Of a stretch of 64,000 nt of DNA, positions 43,493 through 52,441 are shown in pieces. The notes beneath the pieces are model-generated. The model made no database searches. It saw only the letters and a program-made list of their open reading frames with translations, and was not told the DNA's origin. Origin of the DNA: Paenibacillus mendelii (lineage in GTDB: Bacteria; Bacillota; Bacilli; Paenibacillales; Paenibacillaceae); the NCBI RefSeq assembly GCF_024498075.1, contig NZ_JANHOF010000007.1, positions 124,001-188,000 on the forward strand, in the 5' to 3' direction. How positions within the stretch are numbered: position 1 is the stretch's first letter; the number at the start of each line of letters is the position of its first letter. Position numbers and translations under genes: made by a program.

Positions 43493-43766
43493 TTCATCGT
43501 CATTCGACTTTTTCGAAGTCTCGTCTGAAATATGGCAATGAATAAAGGAGCCTCCGTAGAAGGCTATTCTATTGCCAACTGCGTTGAAGCGCATCGTAAT
43601 CATCCGTGGCTTTTCCCTTAAAATGGAACATATTGCAAATAAGGTGCGTCTAATAGTTGATCGCAGCTGGCGGTCGTCCCAATATGAATGCAGTAACCCT
43701 TCACGATCGTAATGGTTAACCCACATGATCGGATGGGTTCATGCACGGTGCAGAGGAGCGTAATCA

Positions 43767-45008
43767 TTGAAAAAGATCGCAATTAGTGCCTTATTAAGCG
43801 GAGCTATCGCAGCTGCATCTCTTACTGGTGCATTTGCGGCATCTGCTTCCGATCCGTCAACAACTGCTACACAAGCAGCTGCGCAGGATTTATCTATAGT
43901 CCGGGGGGGATTTACCGATCCGATTACCGGCATGCAATTCTTTACCTGGTATCCGGATGAAGTAAGCTTCGAAAGTGCAGTTACCGTTGTGAAAAATAAA
44001 GAAGGGAAATGGTTCAAATTAAACAGCCAATTCGGCGGGCCTTCCCCGAACAATTACAATATGGGAGATGGCATTCGTGATCCGGAATACGGCATCAATG
44101 TGAAGGACATGCCTGATTGGTATTCTTTTTTTGGAGACCCCCGCTATTATTTACAGCTTCAAGATCAAATTGTTTTTCACGGATTATCCTTCTACTGGTC
44201 GCCTGACCGCAAGTACGGTTATACGCTCGTTAGTTCGGCCGAAGATGGCGGTTGGGGAGGCAAGAGCCTGCTCACCAAGAATCGGGAGACGGGTGAAATC
44301 CGGGAGATGCTATTCACCAGTACCAAGTACCCAAAGCTGTACTGGCTGGACAGCAGCCGCCTGCTGCTGGGGGTATTCAACCCCAAGGAGAGGAAAAACG
44401 AAATATTGCTGCTGGATGCCGCCGACGGCAGTGTCAAACATTTTGGTTATGGAACGCTCAAAGGATTTGACCCTGTAAAGAAGGAAACGCTGTTCGTCTA
44501 TAACGAACCGACCCGTACCCCTTATATTATGGAAGCAGCCAGCGGCAGCATAAGAAAAGCGGCAGCGACGGAGCTGAAGCGCTTTGAGCCGAAATATATG
44601 GGAAGCAACTACGATATTGTCGACATTAAAATCAATCCGGATACGCTGGAAGAATGGACCCCGCAAATCGTCACACGCTATGAACAAGAACTAATCAGCG
44701 GCGATAAGATAATTCCACTTCAATTCGCCGTAACGCACAAAGGAACGTTGTACATCCCCGTAAAACCGCTAACAAGCGGCCTTGGTCTGGTGCTTGGCGA
44801 GAAAAAGGGGACCGCAAGAGACTACAATTTCTCTTTGCAATCCGCTGACGGGCGCGCCCGCGTCGTACTTCGGCCAAATAATAGCATCGTTCTCAGCGGC
44901 CGATTATTTACGACGCGCGGTGTATTGAGTTCACTCGGCTTTGCTGATGTGCGTATCCAGGAGGCCAAGCAATCCCAGGAGACGCAAGACACAAACGCAG
45001 CAACCTAA
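43767..45008 (+). CDS. Secreted protein with propeller-like body and stalk-type C terminus
   Basis: 413 aa, TTG start behind GAGGAGCG. A clear signal peptide ends GAFAASA, near residue 27, without a lipobox, so the protein is exported. The body has repeated strands such as YGYTLVSSAEDGG, LLTKNRETGEIRE and ILLLDAADGSVKHF, suggesting a WD40/TolB-like propeller. The last 100 residues (LYIPVKPLTSGLGLVLGEKKG, LSGRLFTTRGVLSSLGF) look like the copper-amine-oxidase-N-terminal-like stalk domain common in Paenibacillus surface proteins. Function is unknown. Confidence 0.65.
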   Translation: MKKIAISALLSGAIAAASLTGAFAASASDPSTTATQAAAQDLSIVRGGFTDPITGMQFFTWYPDEVSFESAVTVVKNKEGKWFKLNSQFGGPSPNNYNMGDGIRDPEYGINVKDMPDWYSFFGDPRYYLQLQDQIVFHGLSFYWSPDRKYGYTLVSSAEDGGWGGKSLLTKNRETGEIREMLFTSTKYPKLYWLDSSRLLLGVFNPKERKNEILLLDAADGSVKHFGYGTLKGFDPVKKETLFVYNEPTRTPYIMEAASGSIRKAAATELKRFEPKYMGSNYDIVDIKINPDTLEEWTPQIVTRYEQELISGDKIIPLQFAVTHKGTLYIPVKPLTSGLGLVLGEKKGTARDYNFSLQSADGRARVVLRPNNSIVLSGRLFTTRGVLSSLGFADVRIQEAKQSQETQDTNAAT

Positions 45009-45060
45009 GCGTCAAATAGCCCCCGCCTTGTAGCCAAGATGAGGGCTGAGATAAACTGAA

Positions 45061-45234
45061 TTACTGGAATTGGAAGGGATTGGAGGATTCTCTCTTTGCT
45101 TTGTAGAGCCAGTATTTTAGCTGGTCTTTTGTGAATCGATTCGCCGCGTACCAGGCAGACATAGTGAGACCGCTGGTTTTGTAAACTGCAATAAGGATGG
45201 CCCAGTCCTGTCGCAATTGTTCTCTGGCATTCAT
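45061..45234 (-). pseudogene. IS66-type accessory protein, truncated remnant
   Basis: 57 aa starting at an ATG 7 bases after AGGAGG. The sequence MNAREQLRQDW, SGLTMSAWYAANRFTKDQL and KYWLYKAKRE resembles the DNA-binding start of IS66 accessory proteins, which are usually about 110-130 aa. No other IS66 gene is nearby, so it is a leftover. It lies 140 bases left of the GC-rich foreign segment. Confidence 0.5.
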
Positions 45235-45306
45235 TAGGCAGCCTCCTCGTTCGTTAGGTTGCCTTCATCTTCTCATGCGTAAGCGAAGCTTAGAAGGGGG
45301 TTTGGT

Positions 45307-45315
45307 TTGACGCTT
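45307..45315 (+). repeat. 9-base direct repeat, left copy
   Basis: TTGACGCTT, repeated at 46554-46562. The two copies enclose the GC-rich segment and could be a target duplication, though 9 bases may also match by chance. Confidence 0.4.
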
Positions 45316-45372
45316 GCTAGTATTCAAGATGTGGTAAAATATAGCTAAAAAAAATTATGGATGTGAAGGTGT

Positions 45373-46271
45373 ATGGCCATGCCGATGAGGGATGCTTCTG
45401 AGGATCAGCAGAAGCACGGGCAGCAGGAGCACATCGAGACGCTGCCGCTATTCTCCACCACAGACACGGACGGACGGATGACGGTGCTCCGGCCGGGACG
45501 TCGCGTCGGACGCGCGGCTCCGCTGCTGCCGTGGTTGCTCGCAGCCGCTGCACTGTGGGCGCTGACAGGCTCCGTGCCGTTCGGCGCCCTGCTCGGCCTG
45601 GCGCCGACACCGGCAATCAGCATGCTCCTCGGTCATCCGGTCACAGTGGGCGTCGCCGTGGTGCTGCTGTTCGTCGCGATCGGTGCGACCGTCGGAGTGT
45701 ACTCGCGAGCGGTCGAGCAGTTCGGACAGACCAGGGTCGCCGGCCTGTTCGCGACGCTCGCGATCGCAGGAGGACTCGCTGCAGACGCGGGAGTCCTCCT
45801 GCTCTGGACGCTGACAAGCGATCCGTCGCGACCCTTCGACCTCGAGGCCATCGCGACGTCGCCGACGATCCCGCCAGAGTTCGGCGCCGTCGTCGGAGCC
45901 GGTTTCGCCCTCTGGGCCGCCATCGCGCTCCTGCGGTTGCTCGGCTCGATCGCTCATGCCCGGCGGCGTCAGGCGGACATCGAGCGCCTCCGCGTGAAGG
46001 GCTCGTCATTCACCGGGACGCTGACCGCCGTGAGCTTCGCGAACCGCTGGATCTTCGATCTCCCGATGTTCACGGTCGAGGTAGGTTACATCGTCGACGG
46101 TGTTCCTCGTGTCGTCTCAGCGCACATGCGCACCAGCGCCGACCGCGTCCCCATCGTCGGCTCTCGCATGTGCTGACCGACGGTCGCGGAACCACCCACG
46201 TGGAGCTGGACCCGTCCAATGGAGCGACATTCGAGCCGGACGTGAGGAAATTCGCCGCACCGGACGGTTGA
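45373..46271 (+). pseudogene. Frameshifted actinobacterial-like membrane protein gene
   Basis: The frame from ATG 45373 gives 267 aa with membrane segments (LLPWLLAAAALWALTGSVPFG, VGVAVVLLFVAIGATVGVYS) and a soluble tail, then stops at 46174 after VPIVGSRMC. The neighbouring frame continues with VLTDGRGTTHVELDPSNGAT to TGA 46271, the natural C terminus. One missing base near 46170 explains the break; the intact protein would be about 299 aa. The third codon positions are almost all G or C, unlike any neighbour, and codon use looks actinobacterial. Function unknown. Confidence 0.65.
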
Positions 46272-46553
46272 TGCTGTGGCCCTGACCGCTTCGGCCGGTG
46301 CACTGATCGGGAGCGGAGAGCGCTCTCTGGCGTAACAGTGCGTCCGGCACGCTTCGACGGCTCTATGATCGGTCTCCGGAACGGTGACCGGCACGCCCGT
46401 GCACTCCGTCGAAGAGGAGATGGGGAGCAACTGGTATCGGCACGAATCGGCGTGCTGGGGATCGTTCGGATGGGGCAGCCCATCGCTCGGCGTCTCCAGC
46501 ACGCTGCGCCTTCATGATCTCAGAGGTTTCCGGGATGTTGAAGGTGTGTCGGA
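45373..46553. other. GC-rich segment of apparently foreign origin
   Basis: From about 45375 the sequence changes abruptly from AT-rich DNA to DNA dense in G and C and in CG steps, and it changes back at about 46555. It contains the frameshifted membrane protein gene and then about 280 bases without a convincing gene. Nothing else in the window has this composition. Transfer from an actinobacterium or an assembly error would both explain it. Confidence 0.8.
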
Positions 46554-46562
46554 TTGACGCTT
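46554..46562 (+). repeat. 9-base direct repeat, right copy
   Basis: TTGACGCTT, the partner of 45307-45315. It lies at the right-hand switch from GC-rich to host-like DNA. Confidence 0.4.
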
Positions 46563-46629
46563 ACGCAGCAACCCAGTGAGGTACCGATAGCAGCAGGGAA
46601 GTAATAAAAAGTTGTAAGAGCGAAAATTG

Positions 46630-46670
46630 AACCGCCTATTTCAAGTCACGATTTGAGATAGGCGGTTTTT
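46630..46670. terminator. Terminator at the right edge of the foreign segment
   Basis: AACCGCCTATTTCAA and TTTGAGATAGGCGGTT form a long stem with a 7-base loop and T5 following. It precedes the convergent methyltransferase gene. The short frame before it ends VPIAAGK and may be the tail of a host gene. Confidence 0.7.
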
Positions 46671-46723
46671 CGTTTGCGTTGAAAATGATGCCGATTCGGG
46701 GCAGCCTTTATTGGCGAGTTAGC

Positions 46724-47482
46724 CTAACGGGGTTTGTGGCACTGGATAATCAAGGTAGAAGGGATCAGTCTGGCTTTCGTTCCGGAATACCATTTTGCCG
46801 GACTGACCGAATCGTCATCCGCTACGCATGAATCTTCGACGACCTGGTCGATTATAAATCCAGTGGTTATGAGGGCATTGATGAAGGTGCTTATCTTTCT
46901 ATTGTGCATGATGATGGGAGTGCCTCTCCAGGAATCATGCCGCTCGCTGCCTTCGGCCACATAGGAACGTCTAAATTGCAATTGCTCATTATTATACTCG
47001 ACCACGCTATGTATGGGATGCTCCCAGCTAAATACGAATACACCGCCTGATTTCAGGCTATTGTAGATAGTATGAAGTGTCTTAGGCAGATCCACGGTCC
47101 AGCCCAGCGCATAGACCGAGAGTGCGATGTCAAAATAATTCATAGGGAGACCGGGGATGTCCTCCATGGGCGATTCGATCAGGGTGACGGGGGTATTCAA
47201 CGGGGAGACGACTTCTTGGGCAGTTTCGATCTGCTTGCTTGACATATCGACGCCCCATAATTCACGTGCGCCGCGCTTGGCGAGGTATTCCAGGGTATGG
47301 CCGCTTCCACATCCCACTTCTAAGACAACACGATCCTTAATATCGCCAAGCAAGTTCAACTGTTCCTCCGTAGGTGCATAGGAGCCGTACCCAAGTGTGT
47401 CAAAGGAGCCTGCGAAAAACTGATCGGCTACCTTGTTCCACCCCTCCTTGTTTATGTGCAGCATTTCATTCTGATTTAGCAT
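46724..47482 (-). CDS. Class I SAM-dependent methyltransferase
   Basis: 252 aa with AGGAGA upstream of the ATG. Motif I is VLEVGCGSGHTLEYLAKRG, followed by LWGVDMSSKQIETA and DIALSVYALGWTVDLPKTL; the fold is complete. Substrate is unknown; the sequence resembles small-molecule (ubiE-like) methyltransferases. It is divergent from the aldo-keto reductase with a 134-base gap. Confidence 0.85.
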   Translation of the reverse strand: MLNQNEMLHINKEGWNKVADQFFAGSFDTLGYGSYAPTEEQLNLLGDIKDRVVLEVGCGSGHTLEYLAKRGARELWGVDMSSKQIETAQEVVSPLNTPVTLIESPMEDIPGLPMNYFDIALSVYALGWTVDLPKTLHTIYNSLKSGGVFVFSWEHPIHSVVEYNNEQLQFRRSYVAEGSERHDSWRGTPIIMHNRKISTFINALITTGFIIDQVVEDSCVADDDSVSPAKWYSGTKARLIPSTLIIQCHKPR

Positions 47483-47616
47483 CCATGCTTCATCTCCTAT
47501 TTCATAGTAGAGTAGAATAGAACGTATGACTGGTCTAAGGAGCGGGGTATTCAGAAGAAAGAAAACATGCTGATGCCGTCAGCTCCACAATCTACGGTGT
47601 AAGGGAGCGGAGAGCT

Positions 47617-48591
47617 ATGAGATATCGTCATCTTGGAAGAAGTGGACTCGAAGTATCGGTATTAGGATTGGGAACCAACGCATTTGGAAAACGTGCGGAT
47701 TCAGACACCTCCATTAAGATTATACATCATGCCTTGGACAGCGGGATAAACTTTATCGATACGGCTAATATTTATGCGAACTCAGAATCGGAACGTATTA
47801 TTGGACAAGCCTTGGGGGGAAGGCGGCGCGATGTCGTGCTGGCTACGAAAGCCGGGTTAGTGAAGGGGAAGGGACCGAATGCGAGCGGCTCATCCCGCTT
47901 GCATCTTCAGCAGGAGCTGGAGGATAGTCTCCAACGGCTGAACACCGATTATATCGACCTGTATCAGATCCATACCTTTGACCCGAATACGCCGCTGGAA
48001 GAAACCTTGCGCGCGCTGGATGATATGGTAAGCTCAGGGAAGGTTCGTTATATTGGAGCCTCCAACTATGCAGCTTGGGAATTAATGAAGGCGCTGGGCA
48101 TTAGTGAAAGGAAGGGATACGCCGGATACACCTCCACTCAAATTAGCTATTCCCTTGCCGATCGTACACCCGAACAGGAGCTTGTCCCGATGTGTCTCGA
48201 TCAGGGGGTCGGGATCATTCCGTATTTCCCGCTGGCTGGAGGGATTCTTAGTGGAAAATATGGCGTGACCGCTGAGGTCCCCTTAGGTTCCAGAGCGAAT
48301 ACCGACCCGAGCTTTAAACGATTTATCAATGACAGCACGCTCGCGCTCGGACGGAATGTAAGCAGCCTGGCCGCGGAGCACGGGCATACGTCCAGCGGCA
48401 TCTCACTTGCATGGCTGATGAGCAGACCCGCTGTGTCGACCGTGATTGTCGGCGCAACGCGTATTGAGCAGCTGGAGGATAATTTGAAGAGTGTGTACAT
48501 TCAGCTCGATTCAGAAGTAACACAAGCGTTGAATGAAATAAGTGAACCATTTCGTTATGGGGCACCATTTGCTTTCTACAGACTGCCCTAG
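47617..48591 (+). CDS. Aldo/keto reductase
   Basis: 324 aa. TIM-barrel AKR with the catalytic set: Asp and Tyr in IDTANIYAN, Lys in LATKAG, His in YQIHTFD, and the C-terminal NADPH-binding STVIVGATRIEQLEDN. GGGAGCGG lies upstream. Resembles YhdN/potassium-channel beta-subunit-like reductases. Substrate unknown, probably aldehydes. Confidence 0.88.
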   Translation: MRYRHLGRSGLEVSVLGLGTNAFGKRADSDTSIKIIHHALDSGINFIDTANIYANSESERIIGQALGGRRRDVVLATKAGLVKGKGPNASGSSRLHLQQELEDSLQRLNTDYIDLYQIHTFDPNTPLEETLRALDDMVSSGKVRYIGASNYAAWELMKALGISERKGYAGYTSTQISYSLADRTPEQELVPMCLDQGVGIIPYFPLAGGILSGKYGVTAEVPLGSRANTDPSFKRFINDSTLALGRNVSSLAAEHGHTSSGISLAWLMSRPAVSTVIVGATRIEQLEDNLKSVYIQLDSEVTQALNEISEPFRYGAPFAFYRLP

Positions 48592-48736
48592 CTGGTGAGC
48601 CCAATCGGATGTGATAAAACACGAGGGCTTTTTAAAATAGCATATGGTATATTGATAAGGCAGCGTTTAACGGGTTCGTATCCAAAAAGGACGAGCCGCG
48701 TATGTACACCTATATAGAATGAGGAAGTGAGCTTAA

Positions 48737-49093
48737 GTGATCAACATTACCATTCCAACGCCGGATGTCAGCATTGCGAAACAGGATGCTCCGGTGCTAA
48801 GCAATATTTACGGATTTACGGATTTCCATCTGATACCGAGAGATAAAGGCGGAATCTTCATGTTTTACAACGCGAGAGGGGATCTGCTGTTCGTAGGCAA
48901 AGCCAGGAAGCTTAGACCCCGAATCAAAAAACATTTTGAAGATACGGTATCGGTCATCAAAGAGCATCGGAATGAAGTAACGAAAATTGATGTTTGCGTC
49001 GTTGAGGATCCCGTTGACCGTGAGATTTACGAAACCTACATCATCAATAAATTCAGAGCGAAATACAATGTAGACAAAGTGTTATTCACATAA
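48737..49093 (+). CDS. GIY-YIG nuclease-like protein
   Basis: 118 aa, GTG start behind GAGGAAGTGAG. The motif KGGIFMFYNARGDLLFVGKA corresponds to the GIY-YIG strands (GIF and FVG), followed by the Arg of KLRPRIKKHF and, near the end, Glu in REIYETYIINKFRAKYN. This is a UvrC-like single domain without partners, as found in small repair-related proteins. The Tyr of the first motif is Phe, a change seen in some members. Activity cannot be assured. Confidence 0.7.
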   Translation: MINITIPTPDVSIAKQDAPVLSNIYGFTDFHLIPRDKGGIFMFYNARGDLLFVGKARKLRPRIKKHFEDTVSVIKEHRNEVTKIDVCVVEDPVDREIYETYIINKFRAKYNVDKVLFT

Positions 49094-49096
49094 TAT

Positions 49097-49156
49097 GGCA
49101 AAAAGGAGCAATAAGCGCTTGTCCATGAAGGACATCGTTTATTGCTCCTTTTTGCC
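49097..49156. terminator. Terminator between convergent genes
   Basis: GGCAAAAAGGAGCAATAA pairs with TTATTGCTCCTTTTTGCC, with a smaller inner stem GTCC/GGAC. A and T runs on both sides make it bidirectional. Confidence 0.8.
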
Positions 49157-49184
49157 TTAGGACAACCGGATGGAGCCCGTGCCC

Positions 49185-49757
49185 TCAATTCTCAACCACA
49201 CTTCGCATGAGCAGTGCCTTCGCAGCGCTGCGTACATAAGCCGTGTCTTCAAGCTCGCGTTGAACGCTGTCCACCCATGCCTCATTCTGGATTAAGCTTG
49301 AAGCTTGAACCCCGTACCACTGTTCAACATCGCTCCGCGAAACCTTATAGGATGTCCCCATAAAATAAAAGTGGATGACTTCGAGGTTATCGATAAGGGC
49401 AAAACCGGCAGTCGCATTATAGATAAGCGCCCGATTCAGAAGCTCTGCTTTGATGCTCTCCTCTGTTGTTCTGTAGTGAAGCTCTGCCGTTAATAAGTCC
49501 GGGTACAGCTGGAAGGTAAATCTGATGTCGCTTAGAGGCAAGGATTGAAAGAGGTTCGCTAAATTACCGGCATTGCCCATATATTTATTCTTGAATCGCT
49601 TAGCAGATTCGATGTCATGTGTTAATGGATCCTGCTGAGCGGCGATATAGTTCAGCTCGTCTTGTTCTATCTTAGGCAGAATAACGCCATGCACGAGCCC
49701 AAACAAAATCATCCCGGCTGCCAGCAGCGCAAGGATGGCTTTATTTCTCGCTTTCAT
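49185..49757 (-). CDS. Hypothetical membrane-anchored protein of a PadR operon
   Basis: 190 aa with one N-terminal membrane helix (KAILALLAAGMILFGLVHGVI) and a soluble outer domain. No family was recognised. It overlaps the upstream gene by four bases and is the last gene in a PadR unit, so it probably works with the membrane protein at 49754-50431. Confidence 0.7.
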   Translation of the reverse strand: MKARNKAILALLAAGMILFGLVHGVILPKIEQDELNYIAAQQDPLTHDIESAKRFKNKYMGNAGNLANLFQSLPLSDIRFTFQLYPDLLTAELHYRTTEESIKAELLNRALIYNATAGFALIDNLEVIHFYFMGTSYKVSRSDVEQWYGVQASSLIQNEAWVDSVQRELEDTAYVRSAAKALLMRSVVEN

Positions 49758-50431
49758 TGTGCATCACCTGCTTCATATTTGGGAGCAAGCCTCAAGGAAG
49801 CGTGGATCAGCAGCGGGATAATGATAGAGATAAAGGGCAAAGCATATCGAACGCCTACGATTGCGAATTGATAAGGGCCTGAGAGTGTCACCGGTCTTGA
49901 AAACCACAGGTTGCTTCCAAATTGGAGGGCTGTCGTATTAAGGGTCATAAGGATGACAAACAAACTCCACAGCAGCCAAGCCAGCCTCCTCAACCGGAGG
50001 GCACCCTTATAATGATAAGTCGTCAAGATACCGTGGGTAACCCATTTTTTATTGAATTGAAGGATGAGGAACAGTAGGCCGGCGATGATGACGATTACGA
50101 GCAGAAGGGTGTTCAGCACGATCCCTTTACCAAGCATTGCAAGTGGAATGGTGATGACCCAAGCAACCAGAACGTATAACAATGCAATTTGCAGCAATTC
50201 AAGGCTGTAAGGGAGCAATCGGATTCTTTTGCGGCCGTCCATCAGAAAATCCACATGATCTATACTTGCGATGGACTTACGGATCGCTTCTGTGTGCGGC
50301 ATGCCAGTGGATATAAGATCAGCAGCCTTAGCTTCCAGATTGCTCAAGATCTCCTCCTTTAGCTCCGCAATTTGCTTCGTCTGCTTGTAACCCCTGAATA
50401 GCTGGTCCACATGACTATGTAACTGGCTCAT
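49754..50431 (-). CDS. Permease-prefix-domain membrane protein
   Basis: 225 aa. The first 80 residues (HVDQLFRGYKQTKQIAELKEEI, GMPHTEAIRKSIASI) match the permease prefix domain 1 that accompanies PadR regulators, followed by about five hydrophobic segments. Overlaps both neighbours by four bases. Function unknown; PadR partners of this class often act in envelope stress or peptide resistance. Confidence 0.75.
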   Translation of the reverse strand: MSQLHSHVDQLFRGYKQTKQIAELKEEILSNLEAKAADLISTGMPHTEAIRKSIASIDHVDFLMDGRKRIRLLPYSLELLQIALLYVLVAWVITIPLAMLGKGIVLNTLLLVIVIIAGLLFLILQFNKKWVTHGILTTYHYKGALRLRRLAWLLWSLFVILMTLNTTALQFGSNLWFSRPVTLSGPYQFAIVGVRYALPFISIIIPLLIHASLRLAPKYEAGDAQ

Positions 50432-50778
50432 GATGGCTCCTCCTGTTTCTCAATTAATCTGCCGATTAATTCACGGGCGGTGGTCCAATCGGCAAGATTA
50501 CTATGATAGGCGTCAATGCCCGCGGGCGTCACCTTATAATACTTCCGTCTGCCGCCCTGGCTCTCATCGCCCCAATAAGACTGAATGAGCTTCTGGGCTT
50601 CTAGCCTCTTCAAGCTTGTATAGAGGGAAGGTTCCTTTAATTCATATCGACCGCTGCTCTTCTTGGATATGGCTTTAATGATTTCGTAGCCATAATTGTC
50701 CCCGTCGCATAATACACGAAGAATGATGGTATCGATATTGCCTCGTATCAAATCGCTGCTGATACTGCTTTCCTTCAT
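50428..50778 (-). CDS. PadR family transcriptional regulator
   Basis: 116 aa from the ATG at 50778 (MKESSISSD), chosen because GGGTGA lies upstream and the PadR domain begins there. The winged helix covers GNIDTIILRVLCDGDNYGYEI to YWGDESQGGRRKYYKVTPAG. First gene of a three-gene unit overlapping by four bases; expected to repress it. The promoter lies in the 285-base gap to rlmN, in which nothing else was identified. Confidence 0.88.
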   Translation of the reverse strand: MKESSISSDLIRGNIDTIILRVLCDGDNYGYEIIKAISKKSSGRYELKEPSLYTSLKRLEAQKLIQSYWGDESQGGRRKYYKVTPAGIDAYHSNLADWTTARELIGRLIEKQEEPS

Positions 50779-51063
50779 GAATGGTTCACCCCGTCTATAC
50801 ATTATCACGAGTATTACTATGTATGTCAATGTACTATTGATGACATATTAATAAATCGCGAGCCGACGGTCTGCTTATTATTGTGAATTTTATATAGGAA
50901 TAAGGAGGATGGCTGTTGCCGGCGCTCTATTATTCACGAAATGGAAGCTATAGTCACCTTGCTTTACCTCTATAATTTTGGGACAATAACAGCAGGATAA
51001 TTGCTTCGGCCCATTCAAACGATGTGGAATGCAGGTTGAAGTTTTGAAAAGAGGATATGCGAC

Positions 51064-52125
51064 ATGAATAGACAATCCATCTATGGATTAACCTTTGATC
51101 AGCTGGCGGCATGGCTGCTGGAGCACGGGCATCGAAAGTTCCGGGCCTCGCAGGTTTGGGATTGGCTGTACCGGAAGCGGGTAACCGACTTCTCCGAAAT
51201 GGTGGATGTCAATCCGGCATGTATTCAACTGCTGGCCGACCATTATGTCATCCAGACCTTGACCGAGCACGTCAAGCAAGAATCGACGGACGGAACGATC
51301 AAATTCTTGTTCAAGCTGACCGATGGGAATCTCATTGAAACGGTATTAATGAGACATAAATACGGCTTATCGGTCTGTGTCACAACTCAAGTAGGCTGCA
51401 ATATCGGGTGCAGCTTCTGTGCGAGCGGGTTGTTAACGAAGAGCCGCGATCTATCCAGTGGTGAAATTGTCGAGCAAATTATGAAGGTTCAGCTTCATCT
51501 GGACCAAGCGCAACAGGGCGAGAAGGTCAGCCATGTGGTCGTGATGGGAATTGGCGAGCCGTTCGATAACTTTGACAACCTGGTCGATTTTCTGCGCGTG
51601 ATTATCGATCACAAGGGACTCGCTATTGGATCCAGACATATCACGGTATCAACCAGCGGAATTCCGGACAAAATCCGAGCCTTCGCAGATACCCGGCTGC
51701 AGATTAATCTGGCGGTCTCCATACATGCGCCTAATAATGAGCTTCGTGAGCGGATTATGAAAATTAACCGTGCCTTTCCAATCGAGAAATTGATGCCGGC
51801 TATCGATTACTACCTCGAGAATACGAATCGCCGAATTACAATGAGCTATATTTTGCTCAGGAACGTCAATGATCAACGCGAGCATGCTCTTGAGCTTGCT
51901 GAGCTAATCGGTACTCAGCGTCTCGCCAATGTGAATCTAATCCCGTACAATCCGGTAGATGAGCTCGATCAATATCAGCGGAGCGATCAGGATACCGTGA
52001 GCGCATTCTACGATACGCTGAAGAAGCAGGGGATTAGCTGCAGTGTTCGTCTGGAGCACGGAACAGATATCGATGCTGCTTGCGGTCAGCTGCGAAGCAA
52101 GCAAATCAAGAAGTCGGCGATGTGA
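51064..52125 (+). CDS. rlmN: 23S rRNA A2503 methyltransferase RlmN
   Basis: 353 aa. Radical SAM cluster motif CNIGCSFC (Cys112, 116, 119), [11 protein letters not shown] for [13 protein letters not shown], and the second catalytic Cys340 in DAACGQL. Methylates C2 of A2503 of 23S rRNA and also A37 of some tRNAs. The sequence [11 protein letters not shown] and [10 protein letters not shown] is RlmN rather than Cfr, but it differs at several places from the housekeeping copy of Bacillus and might be a paralogue. Confidence 0.88.
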   Translation: MNRQSIYGLTFDQLAAWLLEHGHRKFRASQVWDWLYRKRVTDFSEMVDVNPACIQLLADHYVIQTLTEHVKQESTDGTIKFLFKLTDGNLIETVLMRHKYGLSVCVTTQVGCNIGCSFCASGLLTKSRDLSSGEIVEQIMKVQLHLDQAQQGEKVSHVVVMGIGEPFDNFDNLVDFLRVIIDHKGLAIGSRHITVSTSGIPDKIRAFADTRLQINLAVSIHAPNNELRERIMKINRAFPIEKLMPAIDYYLENTNRRITMSYILLRNVNDQREHALELAELIGTQRLANVNLIPYNPVDELDQYQRSDQDTVSAFYDTLKKQGISCSVRLEHGTDIDAACGQLRSKQIKKSAM

Positions 52126-52153
52126 ATCAGGAAGACCAACGTTAAGCCGGATA

Positions 52154-52203
52154 AAAAAGGGTACCGTCAACAGCTTGAATCGCTGTTAGCGGTACCCTTT
52201 CTC
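52154..52203. terminator. Bidirectional terminator between rlmN and tusA-like
   Basis: AAAGGGTACCG and CGGTACCCTTT enclose a second stem AACAGC/GCTGTT. A and T runs flank the arms, so both convergent genes are served. Confidence 0.8.
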
Positions 52204-52213
52204 GTTAGCATGC

Positions 52214-52441
52214 TTAGGCTGTAATATAAAGTGTGAACTCCGGTCCGTCTTTAACAGGCTCTTGGGCCATCGTATAGCCATGCTTAACGACTTCCTCCGG
52301 TACATTGCGGAAGGCTGCCGCGCAGTCGGAGATGACTTGAAGCAGCTGGCCTTTCTTCATATCGCGCAAGGTTTCCAGTGTATAAATGACCGGATAAGGA
52401 CAAGATTCTCCTCTAAGATCTAACGTGTAATCAACCGACAT
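52214..52441 (-). CDS. TusA/YedF-type sulfur carrier protein
   Basis: 75 aa from the ATG at 52441; the frame continues upstream through the transporter gene without homology. The CPxP motif CPYP with Cys14 is the persulfide site of TusA proteins. Overlaps the transporter by 11 bases, as in YedE/YedF (and TsuA/TsuB) pairs. It would accept sulfur or selenium from the transporter product. Confidence 0.88.
   Translation of the reverse strand: MSVDYTLDLRGESCPYPVIYTLETLRDMKKGQLLQVISDCAAAFRNVPEEVVKHGYTMAQEPVKDGPEFTLYITA

Noticed and set aside
43531..43760. Possible small gene between metG and the secreted protein
   Set aside because: All frames are short, lack ribosome binding sites and resemble nothing; only an imperfect inverted repeat was noted.
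45531..46271. A long overlapping frame with Arg-rich sequence in the GC-rich segment
   Set aside because: Most of it is the high-GC shadow of the membrane protein gene; only its end, after about 46170, is the true frame after the frameshift.
46434..46553. A short frame in the GC-rich segment (VLGIVRMGQPIARRL) vaguely like the start of peptide deformylase
   Set aside because: It meets a stop after about 20 residues and none of the catalytic motifs is present, so no gene is called.
50890..50990. AAGGAGG followed by short frames in the gap before rlmN, possibly a leader peptide
   Set aside because: The frames are under 20 codons, with either a bad spacing or a TTG start and no terminator or antiterminator structure.
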